The notes beneath the pieces were generated by a model. The model saw only the letters and a list, made by a program, of their open reading frames with translations, was not told where the DNA came from and ran no database searches. A program made the translations under genes and the position numbers. From the NCBI RefSeq assembly GCF_000316035.1, contig NZ_ANHX01000015.1, forward strand, positions 26,690 through 90,689: a stretch of 64,000 bases of DNA, given 5' to 3'. The stretch's first letter is position 1; each line of letters opens with the position of its first letter. Origin of the DNA: Paenibacillus sp. PAMC 26794. GTDB lineage: Bacteria > Bacillota > Bacilli > Paenibacillales > Paenibacillaceae. Below are positions 33,607 to 42,230 of this stretch, one piece after another.

Positions 33607-35658
33607 TTACTTTAGTTGGATCTGGAATACATCACCGGAGTCCCCACCAAAAACGATAAAACCACTTTTCGGGAGTTTCGTCGATTCCTGATTGGTTGCT
33701 ACAGAGAAGTCTACCATTTCCCCTTTATCATTATACACTGCATAACCTCCGGTCTTCGGAGAATCCACCGTGATGGATTTGTTCCCCGATCGGGCGTCGA
33801 TCGCATACCACCGGGCTTGACCGTTTGCCGGAATAGTCGTAATTCCTTTTTTCCCACCAAAGATTGGAGTAATTGCATCCTCTGCAATGTATTCCTGTCC
33901 ATCCTGAATCAAAATCTCAGCGCCATGCTTCGTATAAAATTGCAGATCAAAGGCGTCTCTTCCGTTCAACACAGGAATCTGGGCGACATTCTCTGCGTTG
34001 TTCGCATCCATGATTTGCGTGCCATTGGCGTAACCATGTTCGGCATCAACAGACAGGTTCTTGATCAGCATCGATGGAAGCAGATAAAAGATCGATGTTA
34101 TTTTTTCATCCAACGCGTAATATTTTGAGCCGTCACGAGCTGTCCATTTCTCTTTGGTTGTTGCGTCCAGTGCGTTATGATCCAGTTTTTGATAATCATA
34201 CGTGTTCATTACCGTTTGACCTATGCCGGGTAACGTAATCATACCCTGAACTTTAACATACACCTTGTCATTACGTTCCTTCACAAAACTAGCTTTCACA
34301 CTGCCATCCGCACTTGTAAAATGTTCGTCGCCTGTGTACACATATTTCTGCTCTGGAATAATTCCACCCAGCAAAGCAGGCAGTTGCATCTCACCATCCT
34401 TAATCGTTATATCCAATGTCTCTCCTACCGTACCATAGAGACCGGAGTACGCGCTTAATTCTGTTGGCATCTTCACTTTGTCGGGTGACGAGAAGGTCTG
34501 ATCGGGTTTAACCTTGTCAATGATGCCTTGATCCGCCAGAACTTCCAGCAGCACTTTGCTGGCAAACATCTGATTGTAGATGGAAGATCCGCCAGATGAT
34601 AGAACCGCCATTGAAATATCATGTTCAGGTATAGTGATTAACACGGCATGGTACAACATGGTATCCCCGCCTTTGGCAAGCGCGGTAACCCCATAATCGC
34701 TGAAAGGTGCAAGGTCAACCGAATCCCATCCCAAGCCATAATTGATCGTATTTTGCTCATCAGATACCCATATGCCCTTACGATATTCATGAGATTGCAT
34801 GGCCTTCACAGCAGATTCGGACAGAATATCCGGTCTGTTCCCCATTAAAACCTCTCCGAATTGACTCAATTCTTCTGCGGTAGAATACACTCCGCCTGTG
34901 CCGATAATGTTTGCATTTTCGGTAGGCATCTTCATCTCAAGTGTAGGCCAATAGGTTTCGGATAATTGCGCTCTGTCAAAGGAATCTAGTGGTGTCTTCG
35001 TTGATTCCAACTTCAACGGCTCGCTGATGAACTTGGCGATATATTCGCTGTAGCTTAATCCACTCACCCGTTCAACCAGGATTTCAAGCAATTGAAAACC
35101 GTCATTGGCGTAGACGGAGTATGCGCCAGGTTTGGATTTCAGTTTTTCGGACTGAAGTTTGAGCAATAACTCATCATGATTGCGGGTGTCATTATCTTCA
35201 AACAACATGCTGTTTCCATAATGTGTACCGTAAAGACCGGATGAATGATTCATCAACATGCGCGGTGTGATTTGAGTATAGCGCGCATCTGCCATTTTAA
35301 AGTCCTTGATATACGAAGTAAGCGGCTCATCCAGATCTATTTTACCCGAATCAACCAGCTTCATGGCGGCTGCCGTAACAACCATTTTGCTAACCGAGCC
35401 TATGCCATACATGCTATCCTTGTCTACCGGCTTCTGTGATGCCTTATCGTGCAGTCCGACACTATCTGATAAAATATATTGCCCTTCATCCATGATCGCA
35501 TATTGCACACTGGTGACACCGTAGTTTTGCACCATCTCCTTGGCGATCTGCTCCGCCCGTGCCTCAATCGTACCGCTGTTATTCGCCTCTGCTCTGACAT
35601 CTGCCAGCGGTGTAATTACAAGCACCGCTGTACATAAAAGACTAATTAGTTTCTTCAT
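33607..35658 (-). CDS. Secreted serine beta-lactamase-fold / penicillin-binding-like protein
   Basis: 683 residues. Signal peptide LISLLCTAVLVITPLADVRA, then a class C beta-lactamase/DD-peptidase fold (about 30-390): SVSK (catalytic Ser-x-x-Lys in GIGSVSKMVV), YAN (YSVYANDGFQ) and a KGG triad (ALAKGGDTMLYH). The C-terminal ~290 residues are beta-rich and of unknown role, as in PBP4*/FmtA-like proteins of Bacillota. Two tandem ATG codons follow GGGAGG; the second gives a 7-nt spacer and is listed. Two LytTR-type direct repeats lie upstream, and the two-component genes precede it, so regulation by that pair is likely. Confidence 0.88.
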   Translation of the reverse strand: MKKLISLLCTAVLVITPLADVRAEANNSGTIEARAEQIAKEMVQNYGVTSVQYAIMDEGQYILSDSVGLHDKASQKPVDKDSMYGIGSVSKMVVTAAAMKLVDSGKIDLDEPLTSYIKDFKMADARYTQITPRMLMNHSSGLYGTHYGNSMLFEDNDTRNHDELLLKLQSEKLKSKPGAYSVYANDGFQLLEILVERVSGLSYSEYIAKFISEPLKLESTKTPLDSFDRAQLSETYWPTLEMKMPTENANIIGTGGVYSTAEELSQFGEVLMGNRPDILSESAVKAMQSHEYRKGIWVSDEQNTINYGLGWDSVDLAPFSDYGVTALAKGGDTMLYHAVLITIPEHDISMAVLSSGGSSIYNQMFASKVLLEVLADQGIIDKVKPDQTFSSPDKVKMPTELSAYSGLYGTVGETLDITIKDGEMQLPALLGGIIPEQKYVYTGDEHFTSADGSVKASFVKERNDKVYVKVQGMITLPGIGQTVMNTYDYQKLDHNALDATTKEKWTARDGSKYYALDEKITSIFYLLPSMLIKNLSVDAEHGYANGTQIMDANNAENVAQIPVLNGRDAFDLQFYTKHGAEILIQDGQEYIAEDAITPIFGGKKGITTIPANGQARWYAIDARSGNKSITVDSPKTGGYAVYNDKGEMVDFSVATNQESTKLPKSGFIVFGGDSGDVFQIQLK

Positions 35659-35695
35659 CATATGTCCTCCCTCAAATGTTCTTATGAATGAATTC

Positions 35696-35724
35696 ATCAT
35701 ATCCGGGAAGAGACTGATCGAACG
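35696..35724 (-). promoter_or_regulatory. Activator-dependent promoter of the beta-lactamase-fold gene
   Basis: A good -10 (TATGAT, 35696-35701) with a poor -35 (CGTTCG, 35719-35724) at 17 bp. The proximal LytTR repeat ends 9 bp before the -35, the normal geometry for LytTR activators. Confidence 0.55.
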
Positions 35725-35732
35725 CAAACGGA

Positions 35733-35763
35733 CCCTGAATGGAAAAAAACAATCCCTGAACGG
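35733..35763 (-). promoter_or_regulatory. LytTR-type direct repeats
   Basis: CCCTGAATGG (35733-35742) and CCCTGAACGG (35754-35763) repeat with a 21-bp period; on the minus strand they read CCGTTCAGG and CCATTCAGG, agreeing with most positions of the LytTR consensus. Two helical turns of spacing is typical for AgrA/ComE-class regulators. Confidence 0.6.
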
Positions 35764-35779
35764 CAGGTTTAGGGATTGT
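35742..35779 (-). terminator. Terminator overlapping the end of the histidine kinase gene
   Basis: ACAATCCCT pairs with AGGGATTGT, followed by T7 on the minus strand. The kinase stop codon lies inside the stem, so the kinase gene and the beta-lactamase-fold gene are separate transcription units. Confidence 0.8.
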
Positions 35780-37067
35780 CGATGTGAAACGGAAGTACGA
35801 CCATGTTGTTAAACTTCCGATGCTGATGCTCAATACTCATATGTCCACCATATTTCTCGCACATTCGCGATATATTGGTTAGACCGATCCCATGGTACTC
35901 CGGATTGGGCTTCTCACTTTTCAAGTCAACAATCGGTTGCTCCACATGATTCATAATCTGGATGACAAGTGCAGATGATGTGGAGTGAATGGCAATCAGG
36001 ATATATCGATCCTCAGCCTGTCTAACCTTCTTGGAGGCTTCAATTGCGTTATCAAGCATGTTACCCAGCACCACACACAGATCATATCGATCGATCTGGA
36101 TATGTTGCGAGTGGAGTTGGATTTTGGTGTCGATTTTGATCCCGTTTGCCTGCCCCATAGCCAGGGTATTCGTAACGAGAGCATCAATGACCAGATTGCC
36201 GGAGTTCACCCGCTGATACGCACCTTCAATGGTATTTAATGTAGATTTGATATGGGCACCTGCCGCAGCCAGTTCGTTACGTTGGATACATTCATCAATA
36301 TACAGAAACTGCTGATTGATATCATGGATGATGGATTTAATGTTTTTGAAACTGTGAACGGTCTTCTCATAGTTGGCATCCTGGTAGTCCATCTGACGCT
36401 GTAACTGGGTATTTTCATGCGCAAGCTGTACCTTTTCCACCATATTATCGAATACATAAACAATGAACACGTTGAGAAATAGGGAGCCTAGTACAGAAAA
36501 GACGTAGAATATGTTTTTTTCACTATATATGGAGGCCACATTGATCTGATAGATCGTAATAATCGGTACGATAAGAAACAGCAAATAATAACGATAATGC
36601 ACGGCAAAACTTCTGCGTTTAGCCACTAAACGTACAATTTGAATAACAATAAACATGATACTGCAACCAACCAGCATCACCTTGGATAGAATCCAGTGGT
36701 CTTCTCCGTTGAACTGTTCCCATGAGATGAATTCTGTGGATTCCAAAATTCCGAGAATATATACAGCTATCGTATTTGCCATAGTAATCAGAACCGAATA
36801 CAGAATGGTAAACACAAGCTTGATTTTGAACTCCACTTCATAGGACTGTGCCAGACTGAAGATTAACAGCAAAGCAACAGCAGTAGAAATGATATCAGAG
36901 AAGGAAGAGACCAAATAAAAATAACCCAACATGACAAATACGATGAAATAGATCGCTCTGCGCGGCTTTCGTCTGGGCTTGCCCAACACAGAATCAAAAT
37001 AAAAATTCGCCTGAAATGCCATAAGTAAGGTCACAAAGATGATGGAAAAGATCATATAGGTATCCAT
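35769..37067 (-). CDS. GHKL-type sensor histidine kinase (AgrC-like)
   Basis: 432 residues. The N-terminal ~210 residues hold about six transmembrane segments (MIFSIIFVTLLMAFQANF onward). A coiled coil leads to the His box (VHSFKNIKSIIHDINQQF), and a GHKL ATPase domain ends the protein with the N-box NMLDNAIEAS and the G-box GIGLTNISRM. Members sense peptides or cell-envelope signals and phosphorylate LytTR regulators. It starts 1 nt after the regulator's stop codon, so the pair is coupled. No AgrB or AgrD-like gene is present nearby. Confidence 0.9.
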   Translation of the reverse strand: MDTYMIFSIIFVTLLMAFQANFYFDSVLGKPRRKPRRAIYFIVFVMLGYFYLVSSFSDIISTAVALLLIFSLAQSYEVEFKIKLVFTILYSVLITMANTIAVYILGILESTEFISWEQFNGEDHWILSKVMLVGCSIMFIVIQIVRLVAKRRSFAVHYRYYLLFLIVPIITIYQINVASIYSEKNIFYVFSVLGSLFLNVFIVYVFDNMVEKVQLAHENTQLQRQMDYQDANYEKTVHSFKNIKSIIHDINQQFLYIDECIQRNELAAAGAHIKSTLNTIEGAYQRVNSGNLVIDALVTNTLAMGQANGIKIDTKIQLHSQHIQIDRYDLCVVLGNMLDNAIEASKKVRQAEDRYILIAIHSTSSALVIQIMNHVEQPIVDLKSEKPNPEYHGIGLTNISRMCEKYGGHMSIEHQHRKFNNMVVLPFHIDNP

Positions 37068-37068
37068 A

Positions 37069-37809
37069 TCACTGAATCCTCATGATCATATATTTGGTGT
37101 AGGCATCCTTGATTTCTTTGACCTTGGATCGACCTATGGGCAGTTCCGTTCCATTCAACATAACGACTTGGGTACCGGAAAACTTCTGAACATGCATCAG
37201 GTTGATGATAATCGAGCGATGAATCTGTAAGAAACCATGGTCTTCCAAACCGCTAGCGTAGCTGGATAAAATGCCTTTGGTCTCATGTACATTTTCCTGT
37301 GTCACAAAATTCAACTTGTTCTTGATTGTTAAACTTTTGACGACCTCAATCCAGAGAATATCATCATATTTCAGCAGCAGTTCATCATAGTCTGATTTGA
37401 TTAGTACATACTTTTTGTCCAATGCCTGAAAATATTGACACAGCTTAATCATCTTTTCCTCGAAAACTTGCGGCTGGATTGGCTTGATCAGATATTGAAA
37501 GGTGATGACATCAAAGCTCTCCACCATATATTCCGGGTAACTGGTCAGAAACATAATCTGTACATCCAGAAACTTCATGTTCCTGATCTCTTTAGCGGTC
37601 TGAATCCCGTTCATTCCGCCCATCTCCACATCCAAGATGAGAATATTGAATGTATCCCCAACCTCTCTGTAGTGCGAGAGCAGTTGTTCACCAGATGTGA
37701 ATAGACTAATTTGAAAATCAAAATTGGTTTTTAGAGATAAGGAGACCAGCATCGTTTTCACACGTTCTCGTTGCTGCTCCTCATCATCACAGATTGCAAT
37801 ATTGAACAT
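37069..37809 (-). CDS. LytTR-family response regulator (AgrA-like)
   Basis: 246 residues. The receiver domain has the acidic pocket ICDDEEQQ and phosphoacceptor Asp60 (ILILDVEMGGMNG), with Lys in LIKPIQP. The C-terminal LytTR DNA-binding domain runs from about 150, with HGFLQIHRSIIINLMHVQKF and the ELPIGRSKVKEIKDAY motif. AAAGGCGG lies 10 nt before this ATG. The cognate kinase follows. Its likely target sites are the repeats at 35733-35763. Confidence 0.92.
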   Translation of the reverse strand: MFNIAICDDEEQQRERVKTMLVSLSLKTNFDFQISLFTSGEQLLSHYREVGDTFNILILDVEMGGMNGIQTAKEIRNMKFLDVQIMFLTSYPEYMVESFDVITFQYLIKPIQPQVFEEKMIKLCQYFQALDKKYVLIKSDYDELLLKYDDILWIEVVKSLTIKNKLNFVTQENVHETKGILSSYASGLEDHGFLQIHRSIIINLMHVQKFSGTQVVMLNGTELPIGRSKVKEIKDAYTKYMIMRIQ

Positions 37810-37933
37810 GGGGGAATATCCGCCTTTCATCGACATCGACTCTGAATTTCACTCTCGAATATACTATTTTAGCATAGGTTTCGGAGTCGAATTGGGATGA
37901 AATGCATTATTCCGACCCTAAAACGCAGATCAA

Positions 37934-37962
37934 CAAAAAAAAGTCGCCACATTGGCGACTCT
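37934..37962 (-). terminator. Terminator of the YheC/D gene
   Basis: AGTCGCC-AATGT-GGCGACT followed by T8 on the minus strand; perfect stem version of the recurring terminator family. Confidence 0.85.
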
Positions 37963-38008
37963 TGAGTTTGAAACCTTCTCCAGCCATTCGTATGAAAAGT
38001 CCGGTCTG

Positions 38009-38773
38009 TTATTCTGTTTTTTTGGGCGCAGCATGACGGTAATATCGTATTACCTTGCGATACATCGTCTTGTCCTTTAATTGATTGAATATATATGGGT
38101 CAGGTTTGACATTCACCTCAATAATCCAGGGTTTCAGACTGTGGTCAAGGCCGATATCTACACCGATTTGCATTAGATACGGGTACTTTTTTTTCATATG
38201 ACGAGCTATGCGCAGGCTAAGCTCATTCATCTCTTGAACCAGTTCATTCCTGCGTTTGGTGGATGCATGTGATTGTAGCAGCTTGTGAATATCCATCGGT
38301 GTACCACCACTATGATAATTGGTTACGATTTTCTTTGGATGACCCAGTCGGCCGATGATTCCGGTAGCTTCCCAATGTTTGGTCGGGCTTAGCTGTATCA
38401 TGACTCGGATGTCAAAACGTCTGTTATTGTGCTTAAGCAGATGGATTCCTCTCTGAATCAGATAACTTCTTTTATGCACCAGACGAGTCAGACTGCTATA
38501 AAACGATTCAAAGCTGTCAAACGTCAGGCGTTTTTGCTCTATCTGATAGACAAAATGTTGATGACTTTCCATCTCGGCCTTAATAACACCCATCCCGAAA
38601 GTACCTCTCTCGGGTTTGACATAGACCATTCCATATTTGCTGATCATGGATTTCAGATTCGTCTTGTTATATTTCTGTGTGTCGGGGATAAACGGTTTAA
38701 TTAATTCATTATTAATGATCAATTTTGTTTTTAACCATTTGCTTCTTAACGGCTGCAATTTATCAACTCCCAT
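38009..38773 (-). CDS. YheC/YheD-family ATP-grasp spore coat-associated protein
   Basis: 254 residues from MGVDKLQPLRSKW. The YheC/D ATP-grasp pattern is evident: LKSMISKYGMVYVKPERGTFGMGV (about 49-72), FDIRVMIQLSP and the closing QIGVDIGLDHSLKPWIIEVNVKPD with the metal-binding Glu-x-Asn. GGGAG lies 10 nt before this ATG; a start 20 codons upstream (38833) is open but lacks a ribosome site. The family is associated with the endospore coat and probably ligates an amino group to an acid; the substrate is unknown. Divergent from the DUF6492/manC operon. Confidence 0.85.
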   Translation of the reverse strand: MGVDKLQPLRSKWLKTKLIINNELIKPFIPDTQKYNKTNLKSMISKYGMVYVKPERGTFGMGVIKAEMESHQHFVYQIEQKRLTFDSFESFYSSLTRLVHKRSYLIQRGIHLLKHNNRRFDIRVMIQLSPTKHWEATGIIGRLGHPKKIVTNYHSGGTPMDIHKLLQSHASTKRRNELVQEMNELSLRIARHMKKKYPYLMQIGVDIGLDHSLKPWIIEVNVKPDPYIFNQLKDKTMYRKVIRYYRHAAPKKTE

Positions 38774-38975
38774 GTCATAAACTCTCCCTTCAGCAACCGC
38801 ATCAAAGCCTGCTGTTTGATCAAGATCCTGCATGCATTATATGTAATACCGATAAAGGAGCCCTCAACAAAAGCCCCTATTCGTAAAAATGTATATTTGC
38901 ACATGCCCTGACCAAAACACTTTTGCACACATACCATATAATGAGTCATCACGATTTGTGCAAGGAGTTGAGAAG

Positions 38976-39785
38976 ATGTCCGTCCAGCCTGGAATCCGGT
39001 TGAATAATGCGCCTAAGATTGATGTTCTTATACCAGCGATCGAGAAAGATTTGGCTACCCTTCCCCTCGTCATTGATAACATTCGCCGTTATGTAAAACA
39101 TCCCATTGGAAGCATATATATTGTTTCTCCGGTCAGCACCAAAATCAGAAAACTCTGTTCCCTTAAAAACTGCATTTTTGTTAATGAGCGATCCGTCCTG
39201 CCTATAACCAAAAACGACATACACTACCAGTCCTCCCGATGGAATCGGTCAGGCTGGTTATATCAGCAACTGCTCAAAATGAACGGAGATTCCATTGTGA
39301 AGGCAAGGTACTTTCTAGTCATGGACGCAGATACCGTACTGATTAAACCTCATTCATTTCTTGTAGAAGGCAAAACAGTATTTTACTGTCGTGACTGGAG
39401 CCAGCCAGAATATTTCAATACCTACCGCAAGCTTTTAGGCATGAAAGCTCCACGTCCCCGCTCTTTTGTCACCCATTATATGCTGTTCGACAAATCGAAA
39501 CTCGCTGCCTTAAAACAGAAAATTGAAGCGGTTCATAAGCTGCCATGGTACAAAGCGATCATCTCCAATATCAATAAGAAAAAGCAGTTTGGTTTCTCCG
39601 AGTATGAAACGTATGCCAATTTTATGTATACGAAGAATCCAGGCAGCATGGTCCTTAGAAGTTCCATGAATAAAAGTCTGAATGTGAACGCTTCTTCGTT
39701 AAATGAGCAACAAATCCGCAATCTGGCTCTTAAATATCGTTCTCTTTCCTTTCATAAACGGAAAATCTATAGTAAAGCTCCCTGA
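38976..39785 (+). CDS. DUF6492-type glycosyltransferase-like protein
   Basis: 269 residues. A GT-A-like pattern: PKIDVLIPAIEKDLATLPLV at the start, then a DAD motif (FLVMDADTVLIKP, about 119-131) typical of metal-dependent nucleotide-sugar transferases, and RSFVTHYMLFDKSKL further on. AAGGAG sits 8 nt before the ATG at 38976. The mannose-1-phosphate guanylyltransferase gene follows after 17 bp, so the pair may build a mannose-containing surface or spore glycan. The acceptor is unknown. Confidence 0.75.
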   Translation: MSVQPGIRLNNAPKIDVLIPAIEKDLATLPLVIDNIRRYVKHPIGSIYIVSPVSTKIRKLCSLKNCIFVNERSVLPITKNDIHYQSSRWNRSGWLYQQLLKMNGDSIVKARYFLVMDADTVLIKPHSFLVEGKTVFYCRDWSQPEYFNTYRKLLGMKAPRPRSFVTHYMLFDKSKLAALKQKIEAVHKLPWYKAIISNINKKKQFGFSEYETYANFMYTKNPGSMVLRSSMNKSLNVNASSLNEQQIRNLALKYRSLSFHKRKIYSKAP

Positions 39786-39802
39786 GCTTAAGGAGGAAGC
39801 CC

Positions 39803-41176
39803 ATGCATATCGTATTGCTGTGCGGCGGCTCTGGCAAAAGGCTCTGGCCGTTATCCAATGAGCTTCGCTCCAAGCTGTTCATAGATATACTTCCATCACC
39901 CGCTGGAGGTAGGGAATCCATGATCAGCAGAGTATGCCGCCAGCTTGACAGTTCATGTCTAACGGATTCAACGCTCATTATTTCACATCAGGATCAGGCT
40001 AATATTACGGCTCGACATACTCAAGGCAAAATACCAGTCATCGGGGAACCTTATAAACGAGGCACTTTTACTGCGGCAGCCTTAGCGACGTTATATCTCC
40101 AATCCTTCCGAATGGCCAAAGATGACGATGTGATCTGTATCGCGCCAGCTGATGTGTTCGCAGGTGAAGATTTTTTCAGCAACTTCCAATTACTGCCGGA
40201 CATATTGAAACATTCTCAAGCTGATATCGCTTTAATTGGGACAAGGCCTACACATGCTTCAGAACAATATGGATACATCCTGCCGGGTGGGGAAGAACGT
40301 AATGCTTATGCGCCCATAACACAATTTATAGAAAAACCCGAAGCCACCATTGCTGAAACTCTGCTACAACGTGGGGCTCTATGGAACTGCGGTGTGTACG
40401 CATTCACCGTCGCCTTTATGATATCCCATATTAGAAAAATGGGGCTTCCGGTTCATTATGATCAATTGTCGTCCTTGTATGAAGCGTTGCCTGAACGCAG
40501 TTTTGACAAGCATGTTGCAGAAAAGGCGCAGCGGGCCGTAGTCCTGCCTTATAAGGGAGTATGGCAGGATATCGGAAGCTGGGATACGCTGTGCGCACAG
40601 TTAGATTCCCATGTATTCGGACACGGTGGAATCTCGGGTTCTTCCTCCGATTCCTATATTATTAACGAGCTTCCCTACCCCATCCAAGTCATTGGCGTAC
40701 CAGGTATTATCGCTGCCGCAAGTCCGGACGGCATTCTCATTGCCAACAAAAATAATTCAAATGAAATTAAAGCGCAATTGGGTAACTTGCCATTAAAACC
40801 GATGTATGGTGAAGCAACCTGGGGCAGTTATCGTGTCATTGAAAGTTCGTTAGAAGATGAGAATACAACTGTAACCACATTAAACATAACGGTTCTACCG
40901 GGCAAACATATCGGGTTGAACTGGCACCGGGCAGGATGTAGAGCGTGGACAGTACTTGCAGGCAGCGGTCAATTGCTTATCAACGGACAGGTCACACAGG
41001 TGACTCTGGGCACTCAGTTCGCGATGATCTCGGAGAGCGTCTATTCTATTTTCGCTGAAACCAGGTTGGTCTTCCTTGAAGTACGGATCGGCGAACTCGA
41101 GGATGAGAACAACATCCTTTTTGAAGAAGAAGATTGGAATATAATCGTAGAACGTGCAGGATCGTATAACTATTGA
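39803..41176 (+). CDS. manC: Mannose-1-phosphate guanylyltransferase with phosphomannose isomerase-type cupin
   Basis: 457 residues of the ManC/AlgA type. The nucleotidyltransferase part begins LCGGSGKRLWPLSNELRSKL (GDP-mannose pyrophosphorylase signature, with the PKQ loop altered to RSKLFID) and has the substrate-binding FIEKP and WNCGVYAF segments. A C-terminal cupin (about 335-445; GEATWGSYRVIESS, LNWHRAGCRAWTVLAGSG) corresponds to the type II phosphomannose isomerase domain. It makes GDP-mannose for glycan synthesis. TAAGGAGG precedes the ATG. Cotranscribed with the DUF6492 gene. Confidence 0.88.
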   Translation: MHIVLLCGGSGKRLWPLSNELRSKLFIDILPSPAGGRESMISRVCRQLDSSCLTDSTLIISHQDQANITARHTQGKIPVIGEPYKRGTFTAAALATLYLQSFRMAKDDDVICIAPADVFAGEDFFSNFQLLPDILKHSQADIALIGTRPTHASEQYGYILPGGEERNAYAPITQFIEKPEATIAETLLQRGALWNCGVYAFTVAFMISHIRKMGLPVHYDQLSSLYEALPERSFDKHVAEKAQRAVVLPYKGVWQDIGSWDTLCAQLDSHVFGHGGISGSSSDSYIINELPYPIQVIGVPGIIAAASPDGILIANKNNSNEIKAQLGNLPLKPMYGEATWGSYRVIESSLEDENTTVTTLNITVLPGKHIGLNWHRAGCRAWTVLAGSGQLLINGQVTQVTLGTQFAMISESVYSIFAETRLVFLEVRIGELEDENNILFEEEDWNIIVERAGSYNY

Positions 41177-41200
41177 GTGGGAAATGAACCGTTCAAATCT

Positions 41201-41231
41201 TAGCCCCCGTCCATTCGTGGGGGCTATTTGC
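41201..41231 (+). terminator. Probable terminator of the manC operon
   Basis: TAGCCCCC pairs with GGGGGCTA; the T tract after it is interrupted (ATTTGCTTT). Confidence 0.55.
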
Positions 41232-41305
41232 TTTGCGTATCGAACGAAACATGGGGTAAAATCAAATATCAGAGTGCTATAGAAACCTTCAATGGAGATA
41301 CACTT

Positions 41306-42100
41306 TTAGAATATGGTGGGAACCATGCCCCCGTCCATTCGAATGGGAGAACCTCTGAAGGCTGAAGCATATGGGCTGCATACAAATGCTGCGAGTCTGC
41401 CTATTTCACTTGGCTTGATGAATCGCTGTAATTCAGACTGAGGCAGATTGGTCTTCATAAAATCTTTTTCTTTTTCCTCGAAAGTCAGTGCCTCATCAGG
41501 GTATATGCCCTCAATGATTTCTTGTACATTTTCGGACAGTGTTGGACCTGGCAGGATCGTATTGATCGTAACTTCGGTCCCTGCTGTCAGTTTGGACAAA
41601 CTTTTGGATAATGACAGCAGCATTGACTTGGTCATGCAATACTGCGGCATCTGGCCTGAAGGCATAAGAGCTTCTTCACTTGCGATGAAAATAATACGCC
41701 CGTCATTGTTCTTCACCATTTTAGGTAAATAAAATTGAGACAAGCCATTGGCAGCAAGTACATTAGTACGGAAATATTTCTCCCACACTTCATCATTTAT
41801 GTCTTCATAACTCATGATTTCATATATCCCCATGTTATTAATTAATATATCAACTTCAGGAAATTTCTCGAATAAAGCTTGGCGTTGTGCCAGATCCACA
41901 AGATCAGCGGTAGCCTTTTGCGGAGAGATCTCCGGAAAAGTAGACTTGATTTCACGAACGGTTTGTTCCACCTCTTCATCATTACGTCCATTAATCAAAA
42001 CGTGAACACCTTCTCGGGCGAGCTCAAAAGCTATTGCTTTACCAATTCCTTTTGTTGATCCTGTAACTAAGGCTGTTTTCTCTTTTAGTCCCATATCCAT
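41306..42100 (-). CDS. Short-chain dehydrogenase/reductase
   Basis: 264 residues, classical SDR: cofactor turn TGSTKGIGKAIAFEL (about 14-28), NNMGIYE motif (about 88-94) and the catalytic YCMTKSM (Tyr-x-x-x-Lys). It resembles 3-oxoacyl-ACP-reductase-like SDRs, but the substrate cannot be told. AAGGAG lies 9 nt before the ATG. The AraC regulator gene lies upstream on the same strand. The 130-bp gap between them holds an inverted repeat (CTATCCGG ... CCGGATAG) that may be a regulatory or attenuating hairpin. Confidence 0.9.
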   Translation of the reverse strand: MDMGLKEKTALVTGSTKGIGKAIAFELAREGVHVLINGRNDEEVEQTVREIKSTFPEISPQKATADLVDLAQRQALFEKFPEVDILINNMGIYEIMSYEDINDEVWEKYFRTNVLAANGLSQFYLPKMVKNNDGRIIFIASEEALMPSGQMPQYCMTKSMLLSLSKSLSKLTAGTEVTINTILPGPTLSENVQEIIEGIYPDEALTFEEKEKDFMKTNLPQSELQRFIKPSEIGRLAAFVCSPYASAFRGSPIRMDGGMVPTIF

Positions 42101-42230
42101 CCTGCATTTCTCCTTCTTGATTACAACTATCCGGCAGCTATTTCTTGAACATCGCCAACAGCTTCATACACCGGATAGATACAATATTACGCAGTCTGAA
42201 GGGTCTAGTAACTAGCAGCTTGCGCCAGAG

